NCBI RefSeq assembly: GCF_030272615.1
Contig: NC_081410.1
Span: 126,109,640 to 126,173,639 of the forward strand
Source: Cryptomeria japonica
Lineage: Eukaryota > Streptophyta > Pinopsida > Cupressales > Cupressaceae
Length of the DNA: 64,000 nucleotides
Reading direction: 5' to 3'
Shown: positions 37,301-50,840 of the stretch, in pieces
Position numbering within the stretch: position 1 is the stretch's first letter
Layout: every line of letters begins with the position of its first letter
The notes under the pieces: generated by a model
What the model saw: only the letters and a program-made list of their open reading frames with translations
What the model was told of the DNA's origin: nothing
Database searches by the model: none
Program-made: the position numbers and the translations under genes

Positions 37301-40300
37301 TGTTGTGACGTTTTCACACGTCGCCCCTTGTGACGTTTTCACACGTCGCCCCATTGCAAATGGGGGCCCCCACTTTTTGCTCATTAGCCTAGCTGTTTTG
37401 CTTAGGTTAGTTAGTCTTGCATAGCCTAGCAGTAGTTTCACCTCCTAGGTTAGTTAGTCTTGCTAGTCGAGAAAAATTGAGTCAGGAATTCAAGTTTCAA
37501 GACCAGAGTCCATGGTTGAGCGTCAAGATTGTCAATTAAGGGTGAAATTGTGAGGAATGCAAAAAGTAGTCAGTTTTGTCAAAAAGTTGTCAAAGTTGCT
37601 TTATGTTGTAAATATTGTCAAAATTGTCAAAGTTGTAAAAGTTGTCATAGTAGTTAGGACAAATTGTCAAGAGGATTGAAATTTTGAAAGTGCCAAGTGT
37701 TGATAAGCAATGAAATATTTAATGATGAAATTCAATGCCTAGACAAGGAAAATTCCTTGTCAAGGTAGGAAATTTCATCTAATTTCCTTGACAATAGTAT
37801 AAAGTATAAACACACCTCATAATTTACCTCTCACGAGAAAATCCAATCCATTTTCCTTGAGTAACATTCAAGCAACCTTTAAAATTTCCTGTGCAAGGCG
37901 AATTGGAGCCCTCAATTACTCCTCCATGTTGAGCAAGCCATCAAAATTTCTTGCCTTAGGTTGAAATGCACTTGTCATTTCTCCTCCAGTGTGGAAATGA
38001 CATCTCAAATTGTTGCAATATGAGGATTTGCGCCTCATTTTCCTTGGCAATATAGGAAATGCGCTCAACATTTTTTGCAATAGGTAGAATGGTGCTCTAG
38101 ATTTCCAAGCATGGTCTAAATTGCACCCATCATTTACTAAGGAAGGTGGAAATGCCCTCCACTTCATTCCTCCTCCCCTACGTTTTTGTGCTCAAGAAAA
38201 TATTTGTAAACATGATGTCAAGTCGGCCTTCCAAAGAACAATCAACATTTGAGACTAGATGTTTGCTCGACCTTGATAGGGATGAGAAAAATAATTTAAA
38301 TTCCAAGTAGGCCAACATGATTAAGGAATTTTGATAATCATGTATATATATAGGAAGTCTATTGCAATTCATTTCAAATATTTTCAAATGTGAATCAAGG
38401 AAGAGCTAAATGAATAAAGGGCAAACCTTGGGCACAATGTCTACACCCTAGTGCAATTCCGACCTCATTATTTCCTAGCAAGTAAGGAAATCCGCTAGGC
38501 AAGAATCCTTTCCGCTTTCTAATTTCCACCCCAAGGGGGTATGATGAGCCACATTTGCAAGCCAAAACATTAAGTTGGCCTTGAGAAGATAGGAGAAAAC
38601 AATTAGTGGCAATTAGGGCCAATCTAATTGAGGACTTTGAGATGCATGATTATGTTTTTCAAAGTGTTTTAATTTAGCATCTATCTATTTTGCAGGTTGA
38701 TATAAGCAAGGAAGGTGAAGAGACAACATCAAGAAAAAATAACATTTCGCTATCAAAGAAGGAAGTGCAAGGATAATGCCAAGGGGTTCAAGAAGTTGAA
38801 GGATGATGCATCAAGACTCAACAACATGAAGACTTCAAGTTAACAATGCAAGAAAGGACAAGATTCACACTTCAAGAGTGACAAAGAAGATGATCAAGTT
38901 CAAGGTGTTCAAGTTCAAGATATTACTCTACAATGAAGGATATTTTGCAACAATTTTGAATTTCCTCCAAAAAGCCAAGATCACGAACAAGTACACCGTC
39001 AACAAAGGGTTCTCCATCGAGCATGGACATCACAGGGTCTACATTAAAACTTCGTCAAGGTGGAAATGCAACACAAGGAGGTAAATCAAGCAACATCAAG
39101 GTATTCAAGGCTAGTACAACATGCATATACCCCTATATCAGGTGCATGTTCACAAGGACTACCAGGAGGTAGAATGTACAGGACGGAAATACATCACAAG
39201 GATAATATTCCCAAGTTAGTGAAGGAAAATGCAAGTGTGATCAAAATGAATGGTAGTTTCAGAAGAGTTAAGCAAAGTTAGAAACTTGATCATTAAAGAT
39301 GATACAATTTGGGAATATGTCCCATTATCATCACATTGAGCAACCGGGTAATGTTGAGTATCAAGAGATATTGCTCAACCACAAACACTTTGTGATGATC
39401 TACATGGTAAGCTAAGGTGGCATCCTAGTCATCATTCAGCCAATTAAGTTGTGCCACATCAACACGTCCGAGTTCAATGAACCTGATCCATCTGATGAAG
39501 GAGCAAGTGACCCATGGTGATTCATCAAATACTGTTTCACATACTTAACCTCATTTCTTATTGGTCATCATTCAAGGAAGGACATGTGTCCATCTAGATG
39601 TAATTTTCCCATTGGAGAGGAGTTAGTTATAACTAACCCTAATTAGGGTTGTACATGTAATTTTGGCTATTGATCTTGAATTGATCTGAGCCATTGAATT
39701 GTACTTGAGTCCTCTATATAAGGTTTAATTCTATCATTTGTAAAGGTTACTAGTTAGTAGCTGAAGAGATTAGAAGTAGAGTAGAGTAGGAGGAAAGGAT
39801 ATTGTTGCCAAGGCTTGTTGTAATAAACATACTATTTTCATTGAAGAGATGGTGGATCTTGTGTGCTATTTCAACTTGTTGCATGGTCTCTACTTCTCAT
39901 AGTTTAGATTTGTTAGTTGAATGGAAGACATTATTTTTGATGAATGGTGAAGCCTAAATGTTCATACCACTTGGAATTTGTTGATTGTAAATTGAAGTGC
40001 GTGGTTAGACTAAACTTATCCAAAAGCTTAACTTCATTGCTTTATGCTCATTGTTTGTAAAGTTGGTGTACACAAGTGATATGAAAATCATTCGCTTATC
40101 CCTAGGAGATTGCACCATCTTTGTGTAGTTGTTTCCCCATGGCGAAGCAAAGCTTGGTTTGGTTGCATCAAGTCAACAATCATTTCATGCATTCTTAGGA
40201 TTAGATTAGATCTCTCAACCCTTTGTCTCTTTTATCTTTTATTTTCCAAGTGAGTTAATATATATTCCACGTCCCATGCTCATAAATGTAAGTCCCCTTG

Positions 40301-40487
40301 TGATTCCAGCAAGATCACATCATACACTGAGTCTATCCAGAGCATAAAGTCGCTTGTACACAGTAGAAACCTTGGAGTCACCTCGTTTGATCACGCAGTT
40401 TAGCATTTGAGGAGTCTTTGTTCAAGAGAGGATAGAATACTCAATATTTTATTCTATGTTTGAGGTGTCATAAAAAACACATCAACA
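37301..40487 (+). mobile_element. Giant solo LTR D (3187 bp)
   Basis: Starts TGTTGTGACG and ends CATCAACA. The target duplication CCTAC is exact (37296-37300, 40488-40492). The left end shares the GACGTTTTCACACGTCGCCCC block with unit C and carries it as an exact 25-bp tandem pair (37303-37327, 37328-37352). Degenerate TTTCCTCCA-type repeats lie at about 37900-38165. A TATA box at 39715 is 772 bp before the end. No primer site, gag-pol or long ORF is inside, so it is a solo LTR. Confidence 0.88.
39715..39722 (+). promoter_or_regulatory. TATA box of LTR D
   Basis: TATATAAG, followed within about 20 bp by ATTTGTAAAGG, the same order as in LTR C. Confidence 0.6.
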
Positions 40488-42807
40488 CCTACCAAAAAAT
40501 TTATACGAACTTGCAAATCTCTTAATGTTAACTCACTAACATTTTGTCAAGCTGTTTGGTGGAACGTTGAACATTCAATATTTCTAAGTTTAATAATGAA
40601 GAATAGCTGCAACTAATATTGAAGTGTTGGAAATGTTGTCATTGATGTCAATGTGTGTTTTGTTCAATAAGGGAGATTGTTGGAAATATCACAGCAGCAA
40701 AATCGTTTGGGGAAAAAATCAGCAAACCAAAAGTATAAGATTTTTTTAAAATATAGGGAAAAAATAAGATTTAAAAAAAAAGTAAATTATTGTAGAAAAA
40801 AAAAGACAAAAGCTATTTTTTTTTTAATTTAAGGGCATTTCTATAGCATAGAGGTATAGAGAGCAAATAAAATAGTGGATAAATGGGATTTTGTTGTTTA
40901 TATTCATGTCGCTAATTACATTGCATTGTAGAAAACGTACTTCATAGTGCATAAATAATAACTAGATGGTTACAATTGACAATATTTCAATTACAATATG
41001 AATAGTTTGTACAAAGTCAACCTATAAACTAAGTACAACATTCCAAAAAATCAAACGTAGCCAATGACTCTTGCTACTACAAATGCAGCTATGCCAAAGG
41101 GCTGCAGATCTTGATGATGAAGCTCCTAGTTCAAAGTCTCTCCTAAGATGTTCAACCTCATGAGTATCCAAGTTGGCCTCTAGGATCTCAAAATCCTCAA
41201 GCTCAAAACAATCATTAATTACAATTACAAATTTGAATTACAGTTTTCCTTTGCTGAGACAGTTTTCCTTTGCTGAGTAGACATTATAAATTACAAAATG
41301 GGAACTATCAAATAACTGATTCATATTTGTGATTTAATAGTACTTGCAATTTCTAGAACAATGTGAAAGAGAACTATATTAAGAGTGTGAAAGTGAAATT
41401 ATATGACAAACTAAGCAATTACAAAGTTCAAATTAATAGGTTTTGAATCAAATAGCTGAGGCTATTGAAATGTTCTCATTGATAACTATTTTAGCAGATT
41501 TGTAAAAACAGTAAAATGAGTGTTAAATATTTTTCCATTGGATAACAAAGACCTGCTAGTAAAAAAGAACAGAAAAACTATATGAGCCACAGTTTTAGCT
41601 ATTATTATTCATGTAAATTTTCCTTGATTTTGTGTGTAAGTGGATGATGGAGTTGAAAACATTGATGGACCTTGAGTTGAGAATTTGAGAGACTATAGGT
41701 ACAAGTTTTTATGTTAAAAAAAGTACGAGGAACATTCCCTTTCAATGGGACAATTGCTGCTGAAATCTATCTGAATCATTACAGATAAAATATATGAGGC
41801 CTACTTCGGGAGGGATTAAGATAAGCCCACAAGACTAGGCCATGACTTCTCTCAAGGCATATATTAGTTTGTCTAATACCTGTTTAACATTCATGGAATT
41901 CTATGTTATATATCAAAAGCATGCATGTACTGCTATTGTACTCCTTGCAGACCTTCTGAACCTCCATGTAATGACAACCTAAATGGAATGTAGTACCCTA
42001 ACAATTGAAGGGCATGAATTTAATCAATGAGTTTCACCAATTAACAAAGCATTAAGCTTGTAAAATATATAGCAAATTTAAATATAACCATAACAATCCT
42101 TCATTTTGATATAAAATATTGCTACAGTTCATTTTTTTCAGCACTACAAGCTGATTTTTATCTTTTTAATAGAAACCATTTTGTTTCCAATTCCACAATG
42201 TCTATATACTATTATGTGTATACTTCTACTTCCCACTTGATTACACCCTACCCGCTTGTCATTAAAACTTCATGGCCAATGTCAAATTGAAGCTCAAAAT
42301 TATCACATTTTGTTAGCATCTAAAAAGGAAATTTGTCCCGACTTAACATTGATAATCTAAAAAACCACCTTGGTATTATTGTTAACAATTGAAATGTTAA
42401 AATTCTTTTAAAAAGTAAAGATCACAAGAATTCCAAGAAAAACAAACCTCTTTAGATTGATATCAAGCCAATAGAGTTTTGTTTCAATTTGGTTTGGCTT
42501 CTATATTAACTTTTGGCAAGTATTGTTATAAGTTTCATATATGTTAAAAAAATCAAATAGAAGCCTTATTTAATATTTATGATATTTCCCACTAAATTGT
42601 ATCTTTAGATTTATTTACATGGAAAGCATTATTATGAGCCTAAGGCAAATGACAATAGTGTGGAATGATGAGAAAAAAAAAGCACATCTCTTAACCGTTC
42701 CATGTTAATGTCCTAAACATCAAACCTAGAAGCATACCAAAGAATGTGTCTCTATTTTAATTTTGTTAACATCTATTAGAAACATACGTCCATTCAAGGT
42801 CACCTAC

Positions 42808-42891
42808 TTGCAATTTGCCTCAACGACTTGATGAAATATGGCAAATCTTTGATAGGGAACCACATCCCAACAGCTTGCGCTCGGTTCCATG
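42808..42891 (-). other. Exon-like piece, unknown
   Basis: An 84-nt open piece bounded by TTTTTAG (acceptor) and AA|GTAGGT (donor), encoding MEPSASCWDVVPYQRFAIFH and then QVVEANC. The composition looks coding, but I cannot name a family and no partner exon joins it convincingly. Confidence 0.2.
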
Positions 42892-43264
42892 CTAAAAATC
42901 AACATAAAACCCCGATTAAATAGTGATTTCACATGGTTAGAGTATTTGTTGGTTAACAGATTTGTCCTTCTTAAATACCTTTCAAAAATAACTCCCAAAT
43001 GCCCAAATTGAAAGACAAAAACAAGAACCAACAGTTGAGTCACTTGCAATGGTGAGTGCAAGTGCTCTCTGAATTTTGATATGAAGGTACAGCTCCCTTC
43101 GTTGGATAAAAATGTATATTTTCTGAATATGCTTTTAACCAGAAAGCAATAAAAGGCAACTAACATCTGCTCATAGCCATGACACAGATGCGAATAGGAG
43201 ATTTATAATGAAGTGATTGAAGATAAGTAAAACACAGTTTAATTACCCACACCCACGAAAATAC

Positions 43265-43391
43265 CCTTTCCAATAGAATCAAAATGCCCTGTACTTTGAT
43301 TGAGTCTCTCTCATGCCTCAAAGAACAAGGGGGATCAGAATACCCAGGCAAAGAGCTAACAACAGATTTCTTTCCAACATACAAATTATTT
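43265..43391 (-). other. Exon-like piece, unknown
   Basis: An open piece after a TTTTCAG acceptor (43392-43398), encoding NNLYVGKKSVVSSLPGYSDP and then PCSLRHERDSIKVQ. Possible donors are GTACAG (about 43296) and GTATTT (43264). It could belong with 42808-42891. Unrecognised. Confidence 0.2.
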
Positions 43392-44995
43392 CTGAAAACA
43401 AAATTTCAGAATCAAATGCATATGCATAGTTTGATGTAACAGAAAAAGCAATGAAAATTAATTACAAGATAAACAAAGCTCATGGGAACCAAAAAAAAAT
43501 ATTGATAGATGCGCAAATCAGCAAAATCTTCTTTGTTTCATCAATGCCAAAATGTGTGCTCACAAACTCAACACCTCTGAAAAATAAAACTGTGTAACTC
43601 AGAAAACTATGTTGCCCTCTCTTTTTTTACAACAGAAAAAGAAGAATCCCCCTCTTTTTTCTTTCATTACATATATATAGCCTCTTTTTTTAAAGAGACT
43701 TTCAGTTATCAATAACTGATTCTTGAAAAGATTATTTATTTCCTTCTCACTTAACATTCCGGTGAATACAATTCTCACCTTTAGGGAAATAAAGCTCAAA
43801 TATTTTAATACATAATTGCCCTTGCTAGCCTCGGTGAATACTTTTTCACTTATAGGTGAAAATACTTGCCCACTTTCCTTAGTGTTTGAGTTTATATGAG
43901 TAAAAACCCAAGTATCTCCCAATTAATGTGACTGTCATTGACAGTGTTGTGCTCTGCTATCCATATCTTACGAACCAGACATAATTTTGAAAATCGCTCT
44001 GGTGAGGATTTAGAAAACTAGGTTTTCTAAAACATATCAAACATTCATCGAGATCCAACGGTTGAATTGAGTGTTATGCCCCCCGCACAGAGACTGATTT
44101 TTCTATCTAAAAACAAAAAAACTAAGAAAATCCGTTGTTACAGGTTGCATTGAAGCTTGACATTGAGCCTTAGACAAATCACCATTATCAGCTTGTTTGG
44201 TAAACCAACATGTTATACGATTTCTTTAAAACATCGAACAACTCATGCCAATATTATTGGATTATTAAACTTGTTGAATTTTGAACTCAGACACTCTGAA
44301 CCTGCATCTGTTTAATCTGATGAATCTCTGAACTCTAAATTTGAACCTATGAACTCATTGAACTTTCAACTTGAACTTTGAACCTTGAACTTGCGGGGTT
44401 CAATAAGAAGATTCAAAATTACAGACTTTGCCCACCATATGCTTCATTAATCACTTTGTCTTCACATTTACCTATGCATTGAACCTTTGAACCTTGAACC
44501 TTGAACCAAAGAAAGTTCAACATTCAAGTTCAATGACCAAAAATTACAAAGACCTTACACTCATAAAACTAAAGTTGCGATACAACCCGCTCCAGTTGAA
44601 CTCAAACTTTGAACTTTGCAGAGGTTCAACCGACAAGTTCAAGTTCAAAAAAAACTTCAACAAGACAAAAACCGAGAATTATACAAGGTAAGACTGAATA
44701 AACACTGCTTATTTGAGGACGCGAGAGACATAGTGCAAGCAAAAATATGGAGGGTAACAGTATTGCAATAGGTTGGTGGATGATAAATGCATTTTTCAGG
44801 CATTTTTTTCACAATTTTTTGTGATTTAAACCTTTAAAAATCATTGAAGATTGGAGAAAATTGCAACTGATTAATCAAAATTTTTTGGGGGAAAAATCGT
44901 CGGTCAGGGATTTTTTAAAATTGCAGAAATCTGGAATTTTTGAGGATTTATTCTTCTTTGGAAAATATCATTGATGATGTCAAAGTTTGGGAGAT

Positions 44996-45613
44996 TGTTA
45001 TATTGGCTTTAATTAGAGGCCAACTCATGGAATTTTATCATTATGATTTAATTTAATTTTGGCACCCAAAGGGCTATAAAAATGTGAAGTGTGTTTGTAA
45101 GTAAAAGGGATGAGAAAATGTTTTATCATTTGGATACAAAGCACAACAAATTTAATGTAGAGCAAATTTTGTTTAGTGTGAAAGTGCAAAAAAATATGTT
45201 CATCATCCGGTGAAGAAGCAACATCCAAAAGGTGAAACTTTGTAGAAGAGGTTGTACCTCCTAAACGAAGAGATTGTTGTCTCTTGCTGAGTTGGTGCTT
45301 AATTGTGAGGCTTGGTGTCTCTAGTACTTTGGTCCTACAAACTCTGTAAGTGGGGATTGATATCCCCAATGGATTAGCGTCTACAAATATTGTAAGATCA
45401 TTTTGTTTTTGTTGTGGGTGGATTTGGACAGTGGATTGGTGGATTTTATCTTTGTGGCTTTTCCCCGAAAGAGTTTCCATGGAAATCTTGTGTTCTTAAT
45501 TGTGTGAATCTTGTGTGTTTGCTATTATCGTGGTTGTTAAATTTTAAATGTGTAAATGTTTGTCCTATAGTGATTCACCCCCCCCCCCACTCTCAGTATA
45601 AGTGTGCTCATCA
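44996..45613 (+). repeat. Ty1/copia LTR (element J)
   Basis: Starts TGTTATATTGGC after GGGAGAT and ends near 45613. It has a poly-C tract (CACCCCCCCCCCC) about 45 bp before the end, then the primer site TTGGTATCAAAG at 45615. Length about 618 bp. The other LTR of this element is not in the window. Confidence 0.65.
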
Positions 45614-47603
45614 ATTGGTATCAAAGTGGGTTCCTTTAGAAATAGTCTAACGGCTAGATCTTGGGAGCACATAGGGCTAGTCAAGAAGGTTTCTCCCCAA
45701 ATAGAGCTCTATTGTTTGATGGAATAAACTATGCATTCTAGAGCATAAGTATGCTAACTTATCTAATGCCTCTTGGCTTTGATATTTAGCAATCAGTAGT
45801 GAATGGTTATACAAATTCATCATCTCCACCAACAGATTGGGCTAGAAAGAAGTCTAAAAAAAGCAATGCAAAAGCCATAAATGCTATCTTGTGTGGTCAA
45901 GTAGAATCTGAATTTGTCAAAGTGATGCATTGTCTATCAACAAAAGAGCTATGGGACAAACTTCGCCACATCTATGAAGGCGACGACAAGGTCAAGAAGA
46001 GTAAGCTCCAAACTTATAAAGGATAGTTTGAGAGCCTGAAAATGAAATACAAAGAAAATGTTGCAACCTACCTCCTTCATGTGGATGCAATTGTCAACAC
46101 CATCAAAGGACTTAGTAAAAAGATTGAGAACCCAATGATTATGCAAAAGGTGCTAAGGTCTTTTCCCCTTAAAATTTAATACCAAAATTTCTGCAATTGA
46201 ATAAATGAAGAATTTGAATTCCTTAACAATGAATGAATTGAATGGGATTCTCAAAGTGTATGAAATGAGGATTGAAAATGAGAAGCCTCCAAAAAGAGAA
46301 GCAACCTTCAAAGCTTCAAAGGAGGTGAAGAATGAAGAGCCTAAATCAAGCAACGAATCAGATGCAAAGGAAGCCCATTTTGTGAGAAAGTTGAAGAAAG
46401 GATGTAGCAAATACAAAGGTAAGATACCATTTGAATATTTTAACTGTGGTAAAATAGGTCATCTTGCTGCTAAGTATCCACATGCAAAAAAGGATGATAG
46501 TAATGATGAGATCATAACAAGAAGAAATAGAATAGACATCATCAATAAAAAAAGCACTTCCATAAACACAAGAAAAGCCTCTACTCCAAAAGAAATCAAC
46601 TCATCTGAAGAGAGTGATGAAAGTGTCCCAAATAGTGACAGAGAAGAACCGTTGTTCATGGTAGCACAAGGGTCTGTGTCATGAAAGGTGAAGACAATTG
46701 TGTGAAAGAAAAGATGAATTCAAAAAAGGAAGAAGAAACTGAAATTGAAGGAGAAGTGGATATTGAATAAGAACTTATTTGTGCCCTTGGTGAGATCTGT
46801 TGGTTGAAAATTTTGTACACTTGGGGAAATATACAAAATTGTGGTTTCAACCACAGCGTGTGAGTAAAAATCTCCTAATTAAGGGAAGGCTCCCCCTATC
46901 TAACTACAACTTTTGAAAATAAATAGGATGGGACAGCAATCTTTCTTCTTCGTTCAAGAAAGACAATATCCTTTTCTCTTCACAGAAAACGATAGCAATT
47001 GAATATAAACAGCAATAACCACTTTCAAATGAAATGAGAGAAAGGAAATGAAGTTTCCTGAAAGCGCAAAGACGTCCGTCACTTCCTTCGGGATGGGACG
47101 ACAATATCAAGCTCAAAGACTTGATTATGTGAAGTCCTATCTACCCTTTTCTACACTAATGCTATAAAGAACAAGTTAAGACAGCTTAAGAACTGAAAAA
47201 CACTATTCTTTTCTTCTTTAAAACAATGAGTAGTGTAAGCTCAAAGATTCACAGCTATTTCCCACAAAATCTACTCCTAAATTCTCCTAAGAACAAGTGA
47301 AAGCACAAAGACTTACAACTTTTCTCAACAAAATATTTGTTTTAATCTATATTAACCTCAACTACTTGCAGCACAAAGACTGCAAATCAGATGTGATTAA
47401 GCTCTTTAAGAAACACTTGCAAGAAAGATAATATACAACACTAACTCAAGAATGTAGCACAAAGACCCAAAGCTTGAGCAATTTCCTTCTATTCCTTTCA
47501 ATTCTTGAATTTACAAATGAAAGCTCAAAGACTTCTTTGCTGTAAATTTGGCAGAGTTTTTGCTTGTTTTCCAAAAGATAAAAATTACAATAGACCCCTC
47601 AAG

Positions 47604-47611
47604 TATTTATA
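47604..47611 (-). promoter_or_regulatory. TATA box of LTR unit E
   Basis: TATAAATA on the minus strand, 813 bp before the end of the unit, as in unit B. Confidence 0.6.
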
Positions 47612-50455
47612 GAAGAGGAGCCTTGAGAAAAAGGTGGGAGGATCCTAACTAACTTGAGAGATTCTCTCAACCACCAAGACTTATTCAATAACTAACTAAG
47701 ACTTATTCCAACTACAGTCCTAATTGGACACAACTTGTAGTTGCCTTACATGTAATTACAAAAGTGCAAATAATGTGTAACTTGCTTTTTACAAAAAATA
47801 CTTTTACACGTAACTTGTTAAAACAAAATTACAACTAAAGATTACAAAAGTGGAAAAATACAACTAAGTGTTGAAAAACATTTAAGTTGCATTACGTGAA
47901 GACACGAATCCTTTAAACTTTTGGATGCTTGTTTGTAGTTCCTCGAGATTCGGTTCATGGGTGTTCCTGGCAACAACCATGGTCTTCACAATAGTGTCAT
48001 GACACCGGAGGAGCGCAGAGTTGTTCTTATCCAGGATAGACTGGATTTCAAGCAAAAAGGCTTGGTGTTTCATCAATATCTGAATTGAAGCGGCCAAGAA
48101 TTGTTCGCTCCTCCATTCATTATGAATCCTCATCTGTAAATCAGCAAGAACTTCTTCTTCGGGAATCAGCTCTCCATCCTGACTTACTATGTTGCAAGAG
48201 GCCCTTTCACAATGTGAGACAATATCTCGAAAAACTTCACCCCGGAATCTCTTTGCATCACCGATCTCCTCAATTAGGGATTTAAGAACAAGGGCCTTGT
48301 TTTCCAGGAGTTCTTCAAATTCCAAGTACATGATCCTGGAAGACATGATGGCATGCTCCTGCAAAACACTCAGTTGTTGTTGGGGCATGGTACACCAGAT
48401 TGTCAAACTTTCTTCAACACTTTTCAGATTCATTTTGAAAGTATGAGAGGTCTGATCCAGTTTCTCCTCAATAGTCTCTAACTTAGACATCATCTGAAAA
48501 ATGTCTTTCATTACCTGTGCACATAGATCATGAAGCTGATTAACCCAAGAATCTAGTGCTTGTACCTTCTAAGCAGCCCTTTCCACTCCACGAATTGATT
48601 CTTGGGAACCAGAAGAACCTATGGAGTTACTCCCTTTACCAGCAGGTTTTGTGATTTTATGAACAGCTGCCATAAGTTGTCGGTTTTCCTCTTCTAGCTT
48701 GTCTTTCTTTGCTAGAAGTTCATCACACCTTTGTACCAGCGAAGCTACCAAAAACTAAGCATCCTGTTTAATGACCTCATGCGTTTGTTTGCCCAACTCT
48801 ATCCTTGTAACCTTATAATCAGCAGCTAACATTTCTTAAAGTGGCTTATCTGCAATAGGTTCCACAATTTCAGCTACCTTCATCTTGTTGTTGTCAACAG
48901 TTACTCTAGAGATAGTCTTGGCCTTCTTAGCAACTTTGGATCTGGACAGTTTCAGTTGCTGATAATCAAAGGCATCAGGTGAGATTTCTTGCTTCTTCCT
49001 TTTCGGAGTAAAAGAACTAAGCCATGGCGACAAAGTCATCAACTCCCCTTCAGTAGCAGTTGTAGGCAAAGGAGAAGCAGTTTCTGTTTGAATCATCGTG
49101 GTCGTCCTGGGAGGAATATTTGTTTGGACAGCGACCACGTTTTGCTCAATTACCAACGAGCAAGTAGATTGCCTCATAAATTCTTCAAAATCAGAAGTGG
49201 AAGTATCAATTTCTGATAACTGGATGCAAGTATGAATATCCTTAGGAATTTCCAGCACAGTATCTTGTTGATGATCAGGAGATGGCTCATAAGCTGAAAT
49301 GGGAATAGTATTCTGAGACTCATCCACAAGCAAATTAGGAGGAGAAAGAGGCGTCTCAATAGAAACTGAGGGAATGATCTCATGAGGCGAGTCTGGAACT
49401 GGAGACTTAGGAGCATCATTAGATTGCTGCCCTTCTTCTAGATTATCTAGATCAATCACCTGAACATGAAATCGTGATTTTTCTTTCCCACGAACTGTTG
49501 TTTCCTCAGGAGGAAGCACTACTGCCCGACTTACTCGCAACTTGATCCTTGTGCTCGAAGATGATGCACCTTCCTTGTTGTCAATCTGAATCTTAGACTT
49601 ACGTCCAAGAGGCCCCATAAATTCATCTTCTTTTCCAACCTTGATTTTTATAAGTCTAACAGCATTATTTTTCAACCATGCATTAGTGTTAGCCAAGATA
49701 GGCTGAAATCTCTCAAGGATGGATATGCACTCTTTGTGTGATCATTGGATCAAAGGAAGTGGAGCTTCCTCAACCCTCCGCGAAATGTATTCACGATCAA
49801 GTATGTGCCCATCATCAATCATCCCTTGTGGGATATCTACCAAGTTCAAATCAAAAATTTGCTCAACAATGAGCCTGCAGTGATCCATCTTCAGAACTTC
49901 GGCTTCTGTGCGGAGATCTACCCAAATGTCTTCAATGCGATACACGTGCACAAAGGATTTCTTGATCTTCTCCTTCACCTTGTAATCAAAATAAGCTCTA
50001 GGTTTAAACCTTTTGAGCTTGATTTCCTGCATTTTAGTTTCCATGGCCTTAGCTTTTACAAATCTGACAAGGGAATACCGGCCAATTTTCAACGGATTTG
50101 TGTTAGAGATCCCCATTCCAACCTTGTGCCTAGCAGATTGAAAAGTGTGGACAGCCATGATCTCTCTTCCCAAGTCCATAAGAATGATCTTGTCAGTCGG
50201 GTATCTGTTGTGCAAATCGCACACCCATCCCCGTCTTGGACAGGGACCCCCCAGTTTGTGCCTTTATGTCCTTGCGGAAAAGGAAGGGGATATGAAGGGT
50301 CAAGTGCTGCTAAAACCAAATTCGGCCTCTAGGGCTATATTGCGAACTTAAAACTCCCCAATTCTCACAAAGTCGCCTAAATGTGAAGAAAGAGTTAAGG
50401 CCTGCAATGACGTTGAAATGTCAATTTTCGCCAAGGGTTACAAAGGAGATAAAGA

Positions 50456-50840
50456 ATGCAAAGTGCCAAGGTTGACAAACTCGCCCAAGTGCCAAAACAC
50501 GCACTTTTTAGTGAAAAGTTGGCAAAAATGCATCAAAGGGCCAAATTCGGACCTTTTAGCCAAAATCTGAAAAGTGAAAAGTTGGCAAAAATGCCCCAAA
50601 TGGCCAAATTCGGACCTTTTAGCCAAAATGTTAAAAAGGGAAAGTTGGCAAAAGTGCCCAAAGGGCTGAATTTGGACCTTTAAGTGAAAATCTAAAAAGT
50701 GAAAAGTTGGCAAAAATGCCCCAAACGGCCAAATTCGGACCTTTTAGCCAAAATGTTAAAAAGTGAAAGTTGGCAAAACACTCCAAAATCCCAAAGTTTG
50801 CAAAAGTGCCCAAAATCCCGAAATTCACCATTAAGGGGTG
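50456..50840 (+). repeat. Tandem array in LTR F
   Basis: Five to six units of about 60-63 bp with core GGCCAAATTCGGACCTTTTA then AAAGTGAAAAGTTGGCAAAA. It resembles open reading frames only because the period is close to a multiple of 3. Confidence 0.75.

Larger units (their letters stand above)
40488..44995. other. Mostly non-coding stretch with minor remnants
   Basis: No clear gene. At 40630-40700 a GTCATTGATGTCAA segment followed by AAGGGAGATTGTTGG looks like the polypurine tract and LTR start of a Ty1/copia element (LTR start near 40678), truncated. At 44360-44530 there is a loose array of TTGAACC/GAACCTT heptamers. Two exon-like pieces are listed separately. The rest is AT-rich and unremarkable. 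Confidence 0.5.
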
